Positions 19,032 through 28,236 of a stretch of 64,000 nt of DNA are shown piece after piece; position 1 is the stretch's first letter; every line of letters begins with the position of its first letter. A program made the translations under genes and the position numbers. Below the pieces are notes generated by a model. That model was not told where the DNA came from and ran no database searches. It saw nothing but the letters and a program-made list of their open reading frames with translations. Source of the DNA: Sorangium aterium (GTDB lineage Bacteria; Myxococcota_A; Polyangia; Polyangiales; Polyangiaceae); contig NZ_JAQNDK010000001.1 in assembly GCF_028368935.1 (NCBI RefSeq), positions 3,966,639 through 4,030,638 on the forward strand. The letters run 5' to 3'.

Positions 19032-19517
19032 TCACCGACAGGAGCAAACCCAGGCCAGTGTGCTGCCCAGGCAACTCACGCAGAGAGGGGCCCCCACGCC
19101 CGTAGCACAGGCAGTTCCGCACGCCGCCATTGCGCCCACGCACAGCAACGCATCCCAATAATTGCAAGCTGCGTTGGTGGCAAGCGGATCTTCGTTGAGC
19201 GAGAGGTTTCGCTCCTCGGTCCCAGCTAGAGCCCCTGCCGATCCATTCGCGGAACCACGAACGTCTAAGGGGGCATCCGGAGCCGAGCGGTCTTCAGCAA
19301 ACAGCGCGGCATTTCCAACTCCGGTCTCCTCCATCCTGATGGGCCTGGCCTCTGGTGCGGCACCGGCCGCCTCGTCGTCCAGTACCCCTGCTGGCTCTTC
19401 TGTGGCCAGTACCCCTGCTGGCTCCTCTTTGGCATCGTCCCCGGTTTCAACGGAGCAACCGGTCAATCCGGACATAACGGTGAATAGAGCAAAAATGCTC
19501 ATTCTGTGCATTTTCAT
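19032..19517 (-). CDS. Lipoprotein with Cys-rich, bacteriocin-like C-terminal domain
   Basis: The 161-residue protein starts at the ATG at 19517 (MKMHRMSIF), behind an AGGAG-like site; a longer frame to 19562 is less likely. It has a lipoprotein signal with lipobox LTGC (Cys 21). Next come two related acidic units (EEPAGVLATEEPAGVLDDEA), a linker, and a 46-residue tail rich in small hydrophobic residues with eight Cys (CNYWDALLCVGAMAAC, GTACATG, LCVSCLGS, VCSCR). The tail resembles halocin C8-like bacteriocin domains in length, Cys count and hydrophobicity. Whether it is cleaved or active is inference. No processing genes lie next to it; a mobile recombinase cassette is upstream. Confidence 0.7.
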   Translation of the reverse strand: MKMHRMSIFALFTVMSGLTGCSVETGDDAKEEPAGVLATEEPAGVLDDEAAGAAPEARPIRMEETGVGNAALFAEDRSAPDAPLDVRGSANGSAGALAGTEERNLSLNEDPLATNAACNYWDALLCVGAMAACGTACATGVGAPLCVSCLGSTLAWVCSCR

Positions 19518-19562
19518 AGCCCTCTCCTCAATTCTGCGTGAGGGCGCGCTACTCGTCCCCAC

Positions 19563-19867
19563 CGTGGCCCACCGTGGGCGGACGGCGCTGACTCTCGCGT
19601 TGCGAACCGACTACGTTTATGTTTATATAAATAGGACACTTCGCTGTCGTGGCAAGCAGCTCCCCCACAACTTCCAGACTGTTCTCACCGTGCAGGATTT
19701 CGGGAGCTCACGTTGTCGTGGTCTGGTGGTCGTGAAGGCCTGCTGCTGAGCGTGGCGGACTGATGCGCGTCGGCGAAGCGCCCGAGAGCCTCGCGCTGAC
19801 CTTGGCGTTCGAGCAGTCACGTCCCACAGTTAGGTCCACAGAAGCCGCTGGAGCGCCAAACGAGCCT
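19563..19867. other. Upstream region of the Cys-rich lipoprotein
   Basis: No gene. It includes an A/T-rich patch (TTTATGTTTATATAAATAGG near 19617), likely part of the minus-strand lipoprotein promoter region; a -10-like TATAAA/TATTTA cannot be assigned with certainty. Confidence 0.35.
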
Positions 19868-22030
19868 TCATAATGCACCTCCGTTCGCGTCGCGGTTGGT
19901 GAACGCACGCCGCCGTGGGCGATGGCGCTCAGTCCGCCCGCGCGCTCCTGTTTGGGGCGGTCGCCGGCGGGGCCGTACATGGTCTTTGCGCACTTGCCTC
20001 AGGTGCACGAGTGTGGCCGGGTCGAGGTGGAACCACAGAGCCCGACCACGACCGCCGCCGTCGATACTTGTGATCCAGCCGCACTTGCTCCAGTAGCGCA
20101 CCTCCGACGCCGTCACGCGCAGGCGCCGAGCGACCCCGCGGATCGAGTAAGCACCATCGGCGCGGCGTTCGGGCTGGGGTACGGACGTGGGCAAGGGGCG
20201 TGGCCACCGAATCCCATGATAGCGGCAGTAGGAGTGAACTGTGGCCGGAGTCCATGAGCATCCGGTTGCGGTGGGGATCTGCGCTCCGTTGAGCGCGGCA
20301 GCGATCTGCCCAGCTCGCATCATGCGCGCCACCATGCGGCGGATCATCGTTACAGCCTCTTGGCTGGTATGTTGCCCCGGGAGCTGACGCGGCACGGCGA
20401 ACTCGCTGGTGGCCCCGGTCTGCCAGAGCAACCGGATATGCGTGCCGCCGTCCGGTGAACGAATTGGAGTTAGGCAAACCTCGCTCACCATCGTCCGCAG
20501 CATCGCCTTGCGCTGTGCCATCGTGGTGGTGGAGGCGTTCCAAATCCGCGGCACATCACGGCTCAGATTTGCGATATGTGCGCGGTCGGCTGTCGTCAGA
20601 CTAATCTTGTCTCGCGTGCGCACCTCGCCATATTCACGCTCCAAGCGTTCGACTTCGCGGAGCTTGGCGTCCCACTCTCGCTCGAGCGTCCTGGCCACGG
20701 TGCGATGCTCTGGCTCGACAGCCTTGTACCTTCGCTCAGCCATCTGCGCCTCGTAGCGAGCCTGCTCCAACCGAAGTGTCCATTGACGATCGAGGTCCGC
20801 AGCTTGGCGCTCCGTCTCACCGGCCACCGCCATACCGAGCGCGATAGCTTCGGGCGTAAGTGCATTGAGGACCAGCTCGGAAACTGACTTGTCAATGGCT
20901 CCTGCTGCAACTGTCCAGCAGCGCTGCGTTTCTCGCCCCTGCTGCAGCGGGCTCGCGCAGCAGTACCGCGCCCGCCGTGGGGTACCGTTGTAGGTAATGT
21001 GCATCCGGTGGCCGCAACGACCACATAGGACCAAACCCTGTAGCAGTGCCTCACCCTCCCGGGCGGCGCCGTGATGCTCGGGCGTCGGGACGTTGAGCCG
21101 ATTGTTCTGGAGGATGCGCTGGTTCTCAACAAAATCTTCCCATCGGATGTACGCTGGGTGGTGGTCCCGAATAAGGATATGCCAAGCATCTGGCGAAATG
21201 CGCTTCAAACGGCGCACCATCCTTCCATCCACCATCTCGACGTTCGGTCCACGCCGGCCGTAGACATAGGCCCCGGCGTAGGTTGGGTTATGGAGCATGC
21301 TGATTATCCGACTGCTCCGCGGCGCCGACCATCGCGCGGTCGTACCGTCAGTGCTGCGCGCAGGGAGCCGCAGACCATGCTGTATGAAATAACGCGTCAC
21401 TCCGTAAGCACTGCGTTCGATTCGAAATCGGTCAAAGACGAGCCGGATGGCATGCTGCACCTCCTCATCAGGGTCAAGCCGCAGCCGACTCGTGGCTCGA
21501 TCCCACACATAGCCTGCAGGGGTCGTCAGGCGGTAGTCCCCACGACGCGCCTTGCTGACGCGCGCACCACGGAGTCGCAGCTGAATCCACCCGCGCTCGG
21601 CCTCGGACATCGTGCCCTTGATGCCGAGCAGTAGTCGATCATTGGGATCTGCGGGGTGGTATACCGCCTGCTCGTCGACGAGAACGACGTCGGCAACACC
21701 GCACAGGTCCAGCAGGCGATGCCAGTCGGCCGAGGAGCGCGATAAACGCGATACTTCGAGAACGAAGATTGCGCCGACACGTCCCTGCGCCACCTGCTCA
21801 CTGAGTCGCTGAAAGCCGTGTCTCCGAGCGCTGTCGGCGCCGCTCTGTCCCAGATCTTCATCGATGATCTCCACGGCTGACTTGGGCCAGCCCAGCTGGA
21901 TGGCGCGGTCGCGCAGAGCGTACTGCCGGCGCGCCGATTCCGGATGGTCGAGCACCTGACGTAGCGTCGACTGGCGCAGGTAGACCACGGCAAGACGTTG
22001 ACGGTGGACGGCTTGAATCTTGTCGATCAT
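19868..22030 (-). CDS. Large serine recombinase (cassette copy 1)
   Basis: The 720-residue protein has the resolvase/invertase catalytic domain with nucleophile Ser 21 (VVYLRQSTLRQV) and VLEVSRLSRSS. The recombinase domain follows (TPAGYVWDRATSRLRLDPDE), then a zinc ribbon (LCGRCGHRMHITYNG) and a long coiled coil (residues about 420-500). It cuts and rejoins DNA at short core sites to move its element. The C-terminal 200 residues include two small DNA-binding-like segments. It is a diverged paralogue of the gene at 31375-33498. Its ATG overlaps the upstream DUF5372-like stop by four bases. Confidence 0.9.
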   Translation of the reverse strand: MIDKIQAVHRQRLAVVYLRQSTLRQVLDHPESARRQYALRDRAIQLGWPKSAVEIIDEDLGQSGADSARRHGFQRLSEQVAQGRVGAIFVLEVSRLSRSSADWHRLLDLCGVADVVLVDEQAVYHPADPNDRLLLGIKGTMSEAERGWIQLRLRGARVSKARRGDYRLTTPAGYVWDRATSRLRLDPDEEVQHAIRLVFDRFRIERSAYGVTRYFIQHGLRLPARSTDGTTARWSAPRSSRIISMLHNPTYAGAYVYGRRGPNVEMVDGRMVRRLKRISPDAWHILIRDHHPAYIRWEDFVENQRILQNNRLNVPTPEHHGAAREGEALLQGLVLCGRCGHRMHITYNGTPRRARYCCASPLQQGRETQRCWTVAAGAIDKSVSELVLNALTPEAIALGMAVAGETERQAADLDRQWTLRLEQARYEAQMAERRYKAVEPEHRTVARTLEREWDAKLREVERLEREYGEVRTRDKISLTTADRAHIANLSRDVPRIWNASTTTMAQRKAMLRTMVSEVCLTPIRSPDGGTHIRLLWQTGATSEFAVPRQLPGQHTSQEAVTMIRRMVARMMRAGQIAAALNGAQIPTATGCSWTPATVHSYCRYHGIRWPRPLPTSVPQPERRADGAYSIRGVARRLRVTASEVRYWSKCGWITSIDGGGRGRALWFHLDPATLVHLRQVRKDHVRPRRRPPQTGARGRTERHRPRRRAFTNRDANGGAL

Positions 22031-22139
22031 GGCTTACCTCTGTCGCGGGGGCGCCCACGCGCAGCATCTGAAGCAATGCCGTGGCGAGCTGCCGGACCAG
22101 CTGCTGCTGCGCTTCGTCGTTGAGGTCGCGCCACTGCAT
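21858..22139 (-). CDS. Small cassette ORF overlapping recombinase start (copy 1)
   Basis: ATG at 22139 opens MQWRDLNDEAQQQLVRQLAT, then ALLQMLRVGAPATEVSHDRQ, running about 170 bases into the recombinase gene in another frame. The cassette at 31.4-34.0 kb has an equivalent ORF (WSTLPATMQRDLLGAW then LKILRVEPTPVEAGHERQD), so the first 45 residues are conserved while the overlapped tail is not. A translated small helical partner of the recombinase is likely; function unknown. Confidence 0.5.
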   Translation of the reverse strand: MQWRDLNDEAQQQLVRQLATALLQMLRVGAPATEVSHDRQDSSRPPSTSCRGLPAPVDATSGARPSGIGAPAVRSARPRHPAGLAQVSRGDHR

Positions 22140-22536
22140 CGGACTGGGGCACCTCGGGGCCGCTAGGATTATGCCGCGACGTGTGCCGCTTGCTGGAGGG
22201 AGGATCCTGATCTTCTGTCCATGCGTCCACTAGCTTCCTTAGAGCGAGAAGCTGAGCTCCAGCCACACACGCCTTGGAACACGGGCCGCCGGGCAGAGCA
22301 CCTGGAGGCGCACGGTCAGTCCATTCGATGGGTACCTGTAGAGGCCGGCCCTCTGGATCGTCGACCTCGACATGCGTGTGTCCGGGCGTTTGGCAAGTGC
22401 CGCTAACTTGTCTTCGCACGCGTAAGTGCTGGCCCGCGTACGGATGGATCGGAAGAGTAATCGTGATGAAGTTCGAACCGCTTATAGAGGCTGTTGTAGT
22501 CTGCCGGTTCGTTCCCAAGCATGGAGGCTTCAGCAT
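22027..22536 (-). CDS. DUF5372-like protein of recombinase cassette (copy 1)
   Basis: The 169-residue protein contains FITITLPIHPYAGQHLRV and VDDPEGRPLQVPIEWTDRAP, the conserved core I associate with DUF5372, a family found beside large serine recombinases. The C-terminal 40 residues are translated from the same DNA as the small ORF in another frame. It ends with an ATGA overlap on the recombinase start. Probable accessory protein of the mobile cassette; activity unknown. Confidence 0.6.
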   Translation of the reverse strand: MLKPPCLGTNRQTTTASISGSNFITITLPIHPYAGQHLRVRRQVSGTCQTPGHTHVEVDDPEGRPLQVPIEWTDRAPPGALPGGPCSKACVAGAQLLALRKLVDAWTEDQDPPSSKRHTSRHNPSGPEVPQSDAVARPQRRSAAAAGPAARHGIASDAARGRPRDRGKP

Positions 22537-22584
22537 TTATACTAGCGCCTCGGTGCGCGCCACCGGCCGACATGTGACAGTTAT

Positions 22585-23076
22585 TTATTGGCACACGATG
22601 TCGTACGCGTCGGAGAGCAGAGTATTTTGGAAACAATACTCCATTCCTGCTGTGACTGCCGCCAACTTGAAACGATAGCTGCCAGGACGGTATGCGCTGC
22701 ACGCTGCGCGCCGGAGTTCCGCGTCGAGGTTGCTAATCTGATAGGACCTAATACCTCTATCCTCGTTGCACTCGGGAGGTACGAAGGGCGAAGAGGCGCT
22801 CGCCCAATGGGCTGCCATGCACGCGTGTGCACGGTCTCTGGCGGCGATCCGGCAGCTGCCGGGACGCCAATTGGAGCATTCAGCGAGCGCATAGAAATTG
22901 CCGATATTGATCGGTGTCGTGGAGCCAGCGAGAGGATCAAGGCATTAATAATCCGTGCAGTCGCGCACTATTGTCGCACGTGCATCATTGTTGGGCGATG
23001 CGGGAACAAGTGCGAGTCCACTGAGAATTGCAAAAGTACCTTTCGAGGTTCCCCTGATGCTCCTTGAAATGTTCAT
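22585..23076 (-). pseudogene. Secreted Cys-containing protein interrupted by TAA
   Basis: The ATG at 23076 begins MNISRSIRGTSKGTFAILSG with a signal-peptide-like hydrophobic run. After 43 codons a TAA occurs (22945-22947). The same frame then stays open for about 119 codons to 22585 and carries seven Cys, ending AYDIVCQ. G+C is lower than in neighbours. It reads as one small secreted protein broken by a nonsense change. I do not recognise the family. Confidence 0.45.
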
Positions 23077-23271
23077 ATTGTCGCCACTTTTACATATATT
23101 GCGCGTTGAACACGTTGATTTCTCACGGAGAGATATGCCGTCACGATACGGGGTGGTCAAGAGACCAATATGATCGTTCCCCGAACATACGCCCAGAAAT
23201 TCTACGGATCGGACGAGCTTTCCTGGTGCCGTGCGAAGCCCTTGTGGCCGCGCCGGCGTCGACCTAAGAGT

Positions 23272-23634
23272 TTATCCCAGTAGGCCGGCCGCGCGCCAGG
23301 TGATGACCCCGCAGGCGAGGTGCAGCAGGGCGAGGTAGCTGTCCGCGCGCTTCGACCACCGAATGAGGATCCCTCGAAAGCGATTCATCCAGCTATGGGA
23401 ACGCTCGACGACCCATCGGCGGGCCCTGCGGCCTGCCTCCTTCTTGATGTCGCGCGTCTCCTTGCCGCGCGAGCGAATGTGTGCCGTGAACCCGAACTCC
23501 TTCAGCAGTGCCGAGACTTCAGCGTAATTGTACCCTTTGTCCAGGCACATGCCTTGCGGCTTGCGCCCGCTCGGATGGAAGGTGATCGAACGCCTCCCAC
23601 GGGGGGACCGGTCCAACGGCGCCGCCGGCACATC
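23272..23634 (-). pseudogene. IS5-family transposase C-terminal fragment, cut by IS66
   Basis: The last 92 codons read CLDKGYNYAEVSALLKEFGF then RARRWVVERSHSWMNRFRGI and end CGVITWRAAGLLG, the C-terminal DDE region (catalytic Glu in VVERSHSW) of IS5-type transposases. Upstream residues to 23634 do not match the expected transposase, so it was already truncated. The intact IS66 starts exactly at 23635. Confidence 0.75.
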
Positions 23635-23804
23635 GTAAGCGCCCGGCCATCGCCATGGGCACGCCCCCTTGCGGCTCTCGCCGGGGTCGACGATGCTGGG
23701 CGCGGGGCGGCGTCGGCCCACGCCTCGGCCCGGGCACAGGCGGTCCTGAAAGACGGCCCGGCGAGGCGGTCTCCGCCTGCGTCGCCGACCGAGGCTTGCG
23801 TTGT

Positions 23805-25469
23805 TCAGGTCGCGTCGGCGTCGCCGGCGACCGGAGCGGCGCGCGGCGATTTCGCCCATGCGTCGGGCAGCAGTTCGTCGAGCCGACCGCGTGGCCAGCC
23901 CGCCTGCAACTTGCCGATCACGTCCGTCGCCCAGGCGAGCGGGTTGACTCCGTGCATCCGACACGAGCCGAAGATCGTATAGCCAATGGCCAGGCGCTCA
24001 GCCCCCTTGTCCGAGCCCGCAAACAAATAGTTCTTTCTTCCCAGCGCCACACGCCTTAGCTGCCGTTCCACTTCGCCGTTGTCGATCTCGAAGTGGCCAT
24101 CCGTGAAGCAGCGCCGCCACGTAGCCTCCTGGTTGATGGCGTACTGGGTAGCGATGCAGAGCGGCGTGCCTGGTACGAGCCGAAGGTGCAGCTCGTGAAT
24201 CCACTGATAGAGCTCGTCCACAACGGGGAGCGACCGCTCCTGCCGGCGCGTCAGGCGCGCCTCCGTGGACAGCGCCTCCTCCTTGCAAGCTGCCTCGATT
24301 CGGTAGATGGCCTTGAAGTACGAGAGCGCCACCGCGGCCCGCGTGTCGCCGCCCTTGGCCGCCTTCTCGAACTTGGCGCGGATGTGCATCCCGCAACCGA
24401 GCCGACGCTCCTCGGGCACGATCATCTCGCCGTCTTCGCCTCCGCGCAGCATCGCGCCATAGCCCGCGTATCCATCACCCTGCAAGTAGCCGGTGAAGCC
24501 CTGCAGCAGCGCGGCTGGATGCTTCGCCTTCCAGTCCGGTGCGTACAGGAACGCCACGAGACCCGCCCCGACGAAGGCCCAGATGTGGCCTCGCTTCACC
24601 CCCGCCGGATGATCGCGGTCGAGCACCCGCATCCCCGTGTCGTCGGCGCGCAGGTAGAACGAGCCCAGCACCCGCTCCTCGATCCGCTCAGCCACCGGAG
24701 CGAGCACGTCGAGCGCGAAGGCCGACCAGTCGCCCAGGGTCGACGGGGACAGCGACACGCCGAAGCGAGCGTATTGCTGCGACTGCCGATACAGCGGCAT
24801 CGCGTCCTCGAACTTCTCGACAAGGATGCTGGCGAGCAGCCCCGGTCCCGGACGGCCTCGATCCATCACCTTCTCGCTATCGGCCGTCGTGACGCCCTGC
24901 TCCGGGCAGCGCGGGCAGGCGAGCTTCTCCCGCTGCTCCTCGATGATCTTGAACTGCGCCGGAACGAACTCGAGCACTTCGCTCGTACGATGGCCGATGC
25001 ACTGCTTGTCCGCGCCGCACTGCGGGCACGTCCGCTCAGCCTGGGGGACGGGCACCACACGCGTCTCACGCGGCAGGTGCTCGGGAAGCGGCGCGCGCCC
25101 GCCCCGTCCTCGCGGCGGCTTCGGCGGCTCAGGGGGCTGCGGCACCAGCCCCTGCTCCGGCTGCGGCGGAGCGTCCGCGCCGAGCTCCGAGCCCGCCGCC
25201 CCCGGCGGCGCTTCCGCCCCGAGCTCGGCGAACATCAGCATCAGCTGCTCGGTGGAGACCTGCTGGCTCTTGCGGCCGTACAGGTCGCGCAGCGCGCTCG
25301 CGAGCCTCGCCGAGAGCGCGGTGTTCTTGTCACGCAGCTGGACCAGCAGCCCGAGCACCAGCTCGATGAGCTCCGGGATCTGCCCGGCGGCCGCCAGCTG
25401 CTCGAGCTTGCGCCGCACGTCCGCCAGATCGGCCGGCAGTTGTGCCTGGGACTGAAGAGGACTGGTCAC
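23805..25469 (-). CDS. tnpC: IS66 transposase TnpC
   Basis: DDE transposase of the element. From the N-terminus there is a coiled coil (LADVRRKLEQLAAAGQIPEL), a Pro-rich linker, and a zinc-binding region with two CxxC pairs (TCPQCGADKQC; ACPRCPEQG). The catalytic core follows (LRADDTGMRVLD, GYAGYGAMLRGG), and then the conserved tail RKNYLFAGSDKGAERLAIGY. The GTG at 25469 overlaps the tnpB stop (GTGA) and is preferred; an ATG at 25550 would overlap tnpB by 85 bases. Full length for the family. Confidence 0.93.
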   Translation of the reverse strand: MTSPLQSQAQLPADLADVRRKLEQLAAAGQIPELIELVLGLLVQLRDKNTALSARLASALRDLYGRKSQQVSTEQLMLMFAELGAEAPPGAAGSELGADAPPQPEQGLVPQPPEPPKPPRGRGGRAPLPEHLPRETRVVPVPQAERTCPQCGADKQCIGHRTSEVLEFVPAQFKIIEEQREKLACPRCPEQGVTTADSEKVMDRGRPGPGLLASILVEKFEDAMPLYRQSQQYARFGVSLSPSTLGDWSAFALDVLAPVAERIEERVLGSFYLRADDTGMRVLDRDHPAGVKRGHIWAFVGAGLVAFLYAPDWKAKHPAALLQGFTGYLQGDGYAGYGAMLRGGEDGEMIVPEERRLGCGMHIRAKFEKAAKGGDTRAAVALSYFKAIYRIEAACKEEALSTEARLTRRQERSLPVVDELYQWIHELHLRLVPGTPLCIATQYAINQEATWRRCFTDGHFEIDNGEVERQLRRVALGRKNYLFAGSDKGAERLAIGYTIFGSCRMHGVNPLAWATDVIGKLQAGWPRGRLDELLPDAWAKSPRAAPVAGDADAT

Positions 25470-25888
25470 GTGGCGCGCGAGATAGCTATCCCGCGCGCAT
25501 CCATCAAGCTTTGCTTCGACGGAGCAATTTTTCTCACGCCAGGCCGCCAACGCTTGCGCCGTACGGCCTGGGACAGGTCGAGCCCTTCGAGCATCAGCGA
25601 CAGCTCGGCCGCCTCGACCTCGACGTGGGTGGTCCCCTTGGGCAGGTCGCGGGCGAGATGGAATCGTCCGCGGGCCAATTTTTTCGCCACGATCATGTAG
25701 CCAGTTCGGTCCCAGAACAAAACGCGCATCTGGTCACCTCGCCGATTCCTGAACACGAACAGATGCCCACAGAGTGGGTCGGCTCCGAAGCGCTGGGAGA
25801 CCAAGGCCGACAGCCCATCAAAGCTCTTGCGCAGGTCCGTGGGCTCGGCGGCGACGTACACGCGCACCGACGGCGGCAGCGTCAGCAC
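25466..25888 (-). CDS. tnpB: IS66 accessory protein TnpB
   Basis: A 140-residue protein with the family signature VAAEPTDLRKSFDGLSALV near the N-terminus and LFVFRNRRGDQMRVLFWDRT centrally. TnpB is needed for IS66 transposition; its biochemical role is not settled. It overlaps tnpA by seven bases and tnpC by four bases. Confidence 0.95.
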   Translation of the reverse strand: MLTLPPSVRVYVAAEPTDLRKSFDGLSALVSQRFGADPLCGHLFVFRNRRGDQMRVLFWDRTGYMIVAKKLARGRFHLARDLPKGTTHVEVEAAELSLMLEGLDLSQAVRRKRWRPGVRKIAPSKQSLMDARGIAISRAT

Positions 25889-26220
25889 GGCGTCTCCTCG
25901 GCCGCGAGCGCCAGTACCCGCTCGAGCGTGGCCGGGTCGAACCCCGGCCGGACCCGCACCACCCGCCCGTTGGGTAAGGCGATCTCGATCGGCTCCGGCG
26001 CGGCGACCGATGCGTCCGTCACCACGTGGACCGGCAGAAAGCGCGGTGCTTCGGTCAACGACGAGGGCGAGGGGTGCGAGGGCCGGTCAGCGCGCAGCTT
26101 CCAACGCCACCAGTAGAGCTGCTTCGGCTTGTACCCTTCGCGCCGCGCGAACTTCTCCGCGCTCAGCCCGCTGCGCTCCCATCGCTCCACCCGATCGGCC
26201 CACTCCACCCTCGTCGCCAT
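25882..26220 (-). CDS. tnpA: IS66 accessory protein TnpA
   Basis: A 112-residue protein with an N-terminal helix-turn-helix (WERSGLSAEKFARREGYKP then KQLYWWRWKLR) and a C-terminal strand region (IEIALPNGRVVRVRPGFDPA), both typical of the IS66 OrfA family, which binds the element ends. The start follows an AGGAAG-like site (GAAGGAGGAAGCG). Confidence 0.93.
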   Translation of the reverse strand: MATRVEWADRVERWERSGLSAEKFARREGYKPKQLYWWRWKLRADRPSHPSPSSLTEAPRFLPVHVVTDASVAAPEPIEIALPNGRVVRVRPGFDPATLERVLALAAEETPC

Positions 26221-26306
26221 CGCTTCCTCCTTCGTCGCGATGGGGACTGGTAACCGGCCCCGACGGGCTGGTCACGATGGCGTTGGTCGGGTGGTTACGG
26301 CACATC

Positions 26307-26799
26307 GCCCGCAGGCAGTCGAGTGAAGGCGGGCCCCTTCGATGCGTGGATAAGCTATTGATATAGCACCGGTTTCCTGAGAGAGGTCGGATCGCATAAG
26401 GAATCTTTGTCAGCTTAGACGAGCGGCGCTTCGATCTTGACCTCCTCGAATCGTTTTCCTTTCCCTCATCCTTCCAGAAGCGTATCTCGAGGCGTGCGTG
26501 CTCCGCGACTGGCAGCTTCAGGATTCGATTTTTCCAGCTCAGACATTCGTGGTCGAGCGGCATAGTCGCATTTTTGTGGAATGGGAACTGCGATTCCCAG
26601 ACATGTCAAGCTTTGGATGCCTCCGCGGCAAATCCAGGGGATCCCACAAAAATTGATCCGATCTCAGGCCGGGCGAAGATTCAAGTATATTCCGGGTCTT
26701 CTGCCTCAACATGTATCATCTATCGCAAAGACACGTCTCTCTTGGCTTGACGCAGACGACTCCCGCAAGCACGTTTCCATTAACGAATGGAGGCTCCCG
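26307..26799. other. A/T-richer intergenic region before secreted lipoprotein
   Basis: About 490 bases with lower G+C than the flanks and no supportable gene. An in-frame ATG at 26581 precedes the lipoprotein gene but lacks a ribosome site, so it is treated as non-coding. It should contain the lipoprotein promoter. Confidence 0.4.
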
Positions 26800-28200
26800 A
26801 TGGCCAGAGGGTGGGCGATCCGCGTGGTTGGATTCGTGTTCGGAGCATCGGTGACAGCATGCGGCGGTGTTGATAAATCTATCACTAAAATGGTTCAACA
26901 ACGACCCAAGCAGGATTCATCCCGGACAATAGTCGAATTTTACTCCCACAGCTCCGCGGGCGAAGCAACGCTCGGGGGAATCAGCTTGAGCGGTTGCCCC
27001 GCCGGCACAGAGCGCCGTTGTGCGTATGATAGTGACATTCGTACTGTTCGATGCGAATGCGAATGCAAGGATGAAGTCTCCTGCGGATCGGATGGTGGCA
27101 TCGATCTTTCGGACACGCGCGGCCGGGTCAATCGTCCCTGCATGGACGGCATGTGCCACTCCACGCTTCGCTGCGTCGACGGCATCTGCCGAGAAAGCTG
27201 GTGTGGCGCACGCGGACAGATGTGCTGCCTACCTGAGCCGCCACGCTGCTGGGATGGATCAAGGTGTGATGGTGGTGAATGCAAGGAGGGCTTCGGCCGC
27301 ACGCGTGTTTTTCGCGACAACGACTGCGTGTCCATTCATCAGGAGGTGTTAACGCCTTTTGGCGATTACATCTGGCGGTCGCAGTTTAACGCGGACTTCC
27401 ACGGCTCATCTTACGCGCAGCCGTACTGGCGCGGCGCTTGCGGAATGGGCAGTGGCAGCGCCGTTATCGTGAAGTATTGGGAGTGCGAGTCACCCAGTTT
27501 GTGGAACGGATTCGATCACAACAGGAACTGCATCTCCAAGGTCCACAGGGCGTTCGTCGCCCTGAATGAGCTTGCGTTCGTCGGCGACTTTGAGAGCTAC
27601 CCGGACCTGCGACAGTGGATGCTTGAGGGTCCCGACCCCAAGGGCGTCGACTCCGGCGAACTCGCCATGTTCGGGCGGCGCAATGGCTGGCTCGTATCGA
27701 GCGGTCGGAACTGGAACGCAATTACCCGCAAGGTGCGCGTCGAGACCAACAAAACATATCGCCTCACGGGCTACTTTGAAGGCTCTTCTGATCTCACTGA
27801 AGGCTATTTCGGCCTCCGGTTCGCATCAGATAATTCGATCATCGGTGAGCTTAGGTTCGGCGCGCAATCGGGTGATTACACACCGCGGAACCAGTACCGT
27901 CGCCTGAGTCAATGGATCACGGTTCCCGATCGTACTAACGAACGCTATCGCGACGTGATCGTTTTCATCGGCTATTGGAGCAAAGGTACACCTTCATGGC
28001 TGCGCGTCGATCATCTCTTTCTTGGCCGAGGCGAAGTGAGCGACGGAACACTCATGTACTCTCCACATCAATGGGAACACTCGGACCCGCGCCCGGCCTG
28101 CCACGTGCTCTGGTATGTTCGCGGTTGCGAGCATTGGGACGTCTGGAAAGATCCCGCTGATGTTCACCGTGTTATCGCCCGCCCCACCGTACGCCCCTGA
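26800..28200 (+). CDS. Secreted Cys-rich lipoprotein, 466 aa
   Basis: The start is chosen at ATG 26800, behind GGAGG (AATGGAGGCTCCCG). The signal peptide carries lipobox VTAC (Cys 21). Residues 60-165 are Cys-rich with CxDGxC repeats (CMDGMCHSTLRCVDGIC; CWDGSRCDGGEC), as in myxobacterial surface proteins. The C-terminal half has a beta-rich domain (DFESYPDLRQWMLEG; YRLTGYFEGSSDLTEGYFGL) that resembles carbohydrate-binding modules; this is a guess from pattern only. The gene stands alone between an IS66/IS5 scar and a group II intron end. Moderate G+C suggests transfer. Confidence 0.75.
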   Translation: MARGWAIRVVGFVFGASVTACGGVDKSITKMVQQRPKQDSSRTIVEFYSHSSAGEATLGGISLSGCPAGTERRCAYDSDIRTVRCECECKDEVSCGSDGGIDLSDTRGRVNRPCMDGMCHSTLRCVDGICRESWCGARGQMCCLPEPPRCWDGSRCDGGECKEGFGRTRVFRDNDCVSIHQEVLTPFGDYIWRSQFNADFHGSSYAQPYWRGACGMGSGSAVIVKYWECESPSLWNGFDHNRNCISKVHRAFVALNELAFVGDFESYPDLRQWMLEGPDPKGVDSGELAMFGRRNGWLVSSGRNWNAITRKVRVETNKTYRLTGYFEGSSDLTEGYFGLRFASDNSIIGELRFGAQSGDYTPRNQYRRLSQWITVPDRTNERYRDVIVFIGYWSKGTPSWLRVDHLFLGRGEVSDGTLMYSPHQWEHSDPRPACHVLWYVRGCEHWDVWKDPADVHRVIARPTVRP

Positions 28201-28236
28201 GGGTCGCCCCCTTCCAGGAGGGATGCGGCTCGCGTA

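Larger units (their letters stand above)
23635..26298 (-). mobile_element. Intact IS66-family insertion sequence, 2664 bp, with 8-bp target duplication
   Basis: The left end GTAAGCGCCCGGCCATCGCC (23635) and right end TTGGTCGGGTGGTTAC (to 26298) are inverted repeats of the IS66 type (GTAA start). GGCACATC stands directly outside both ends (23627-23634 and 26299-26306), the 8-bp duplication expected for IS66. Inside are tnpA, tnpB and tnpC in order on the minus strand with overlapping junctions. The target was DNA near an IS5 fragment. Because the duplication is perfect, insertion is probably recent. Confidence 0.95.

Noticed and set aside
23635..23964. N-terminal part of the 230-codon frame over the IS5 fragment
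   Set aside because: This part lies inside the IS66 left end, antisense-frame reading of its tail; the IS5 homology begins only downstream.
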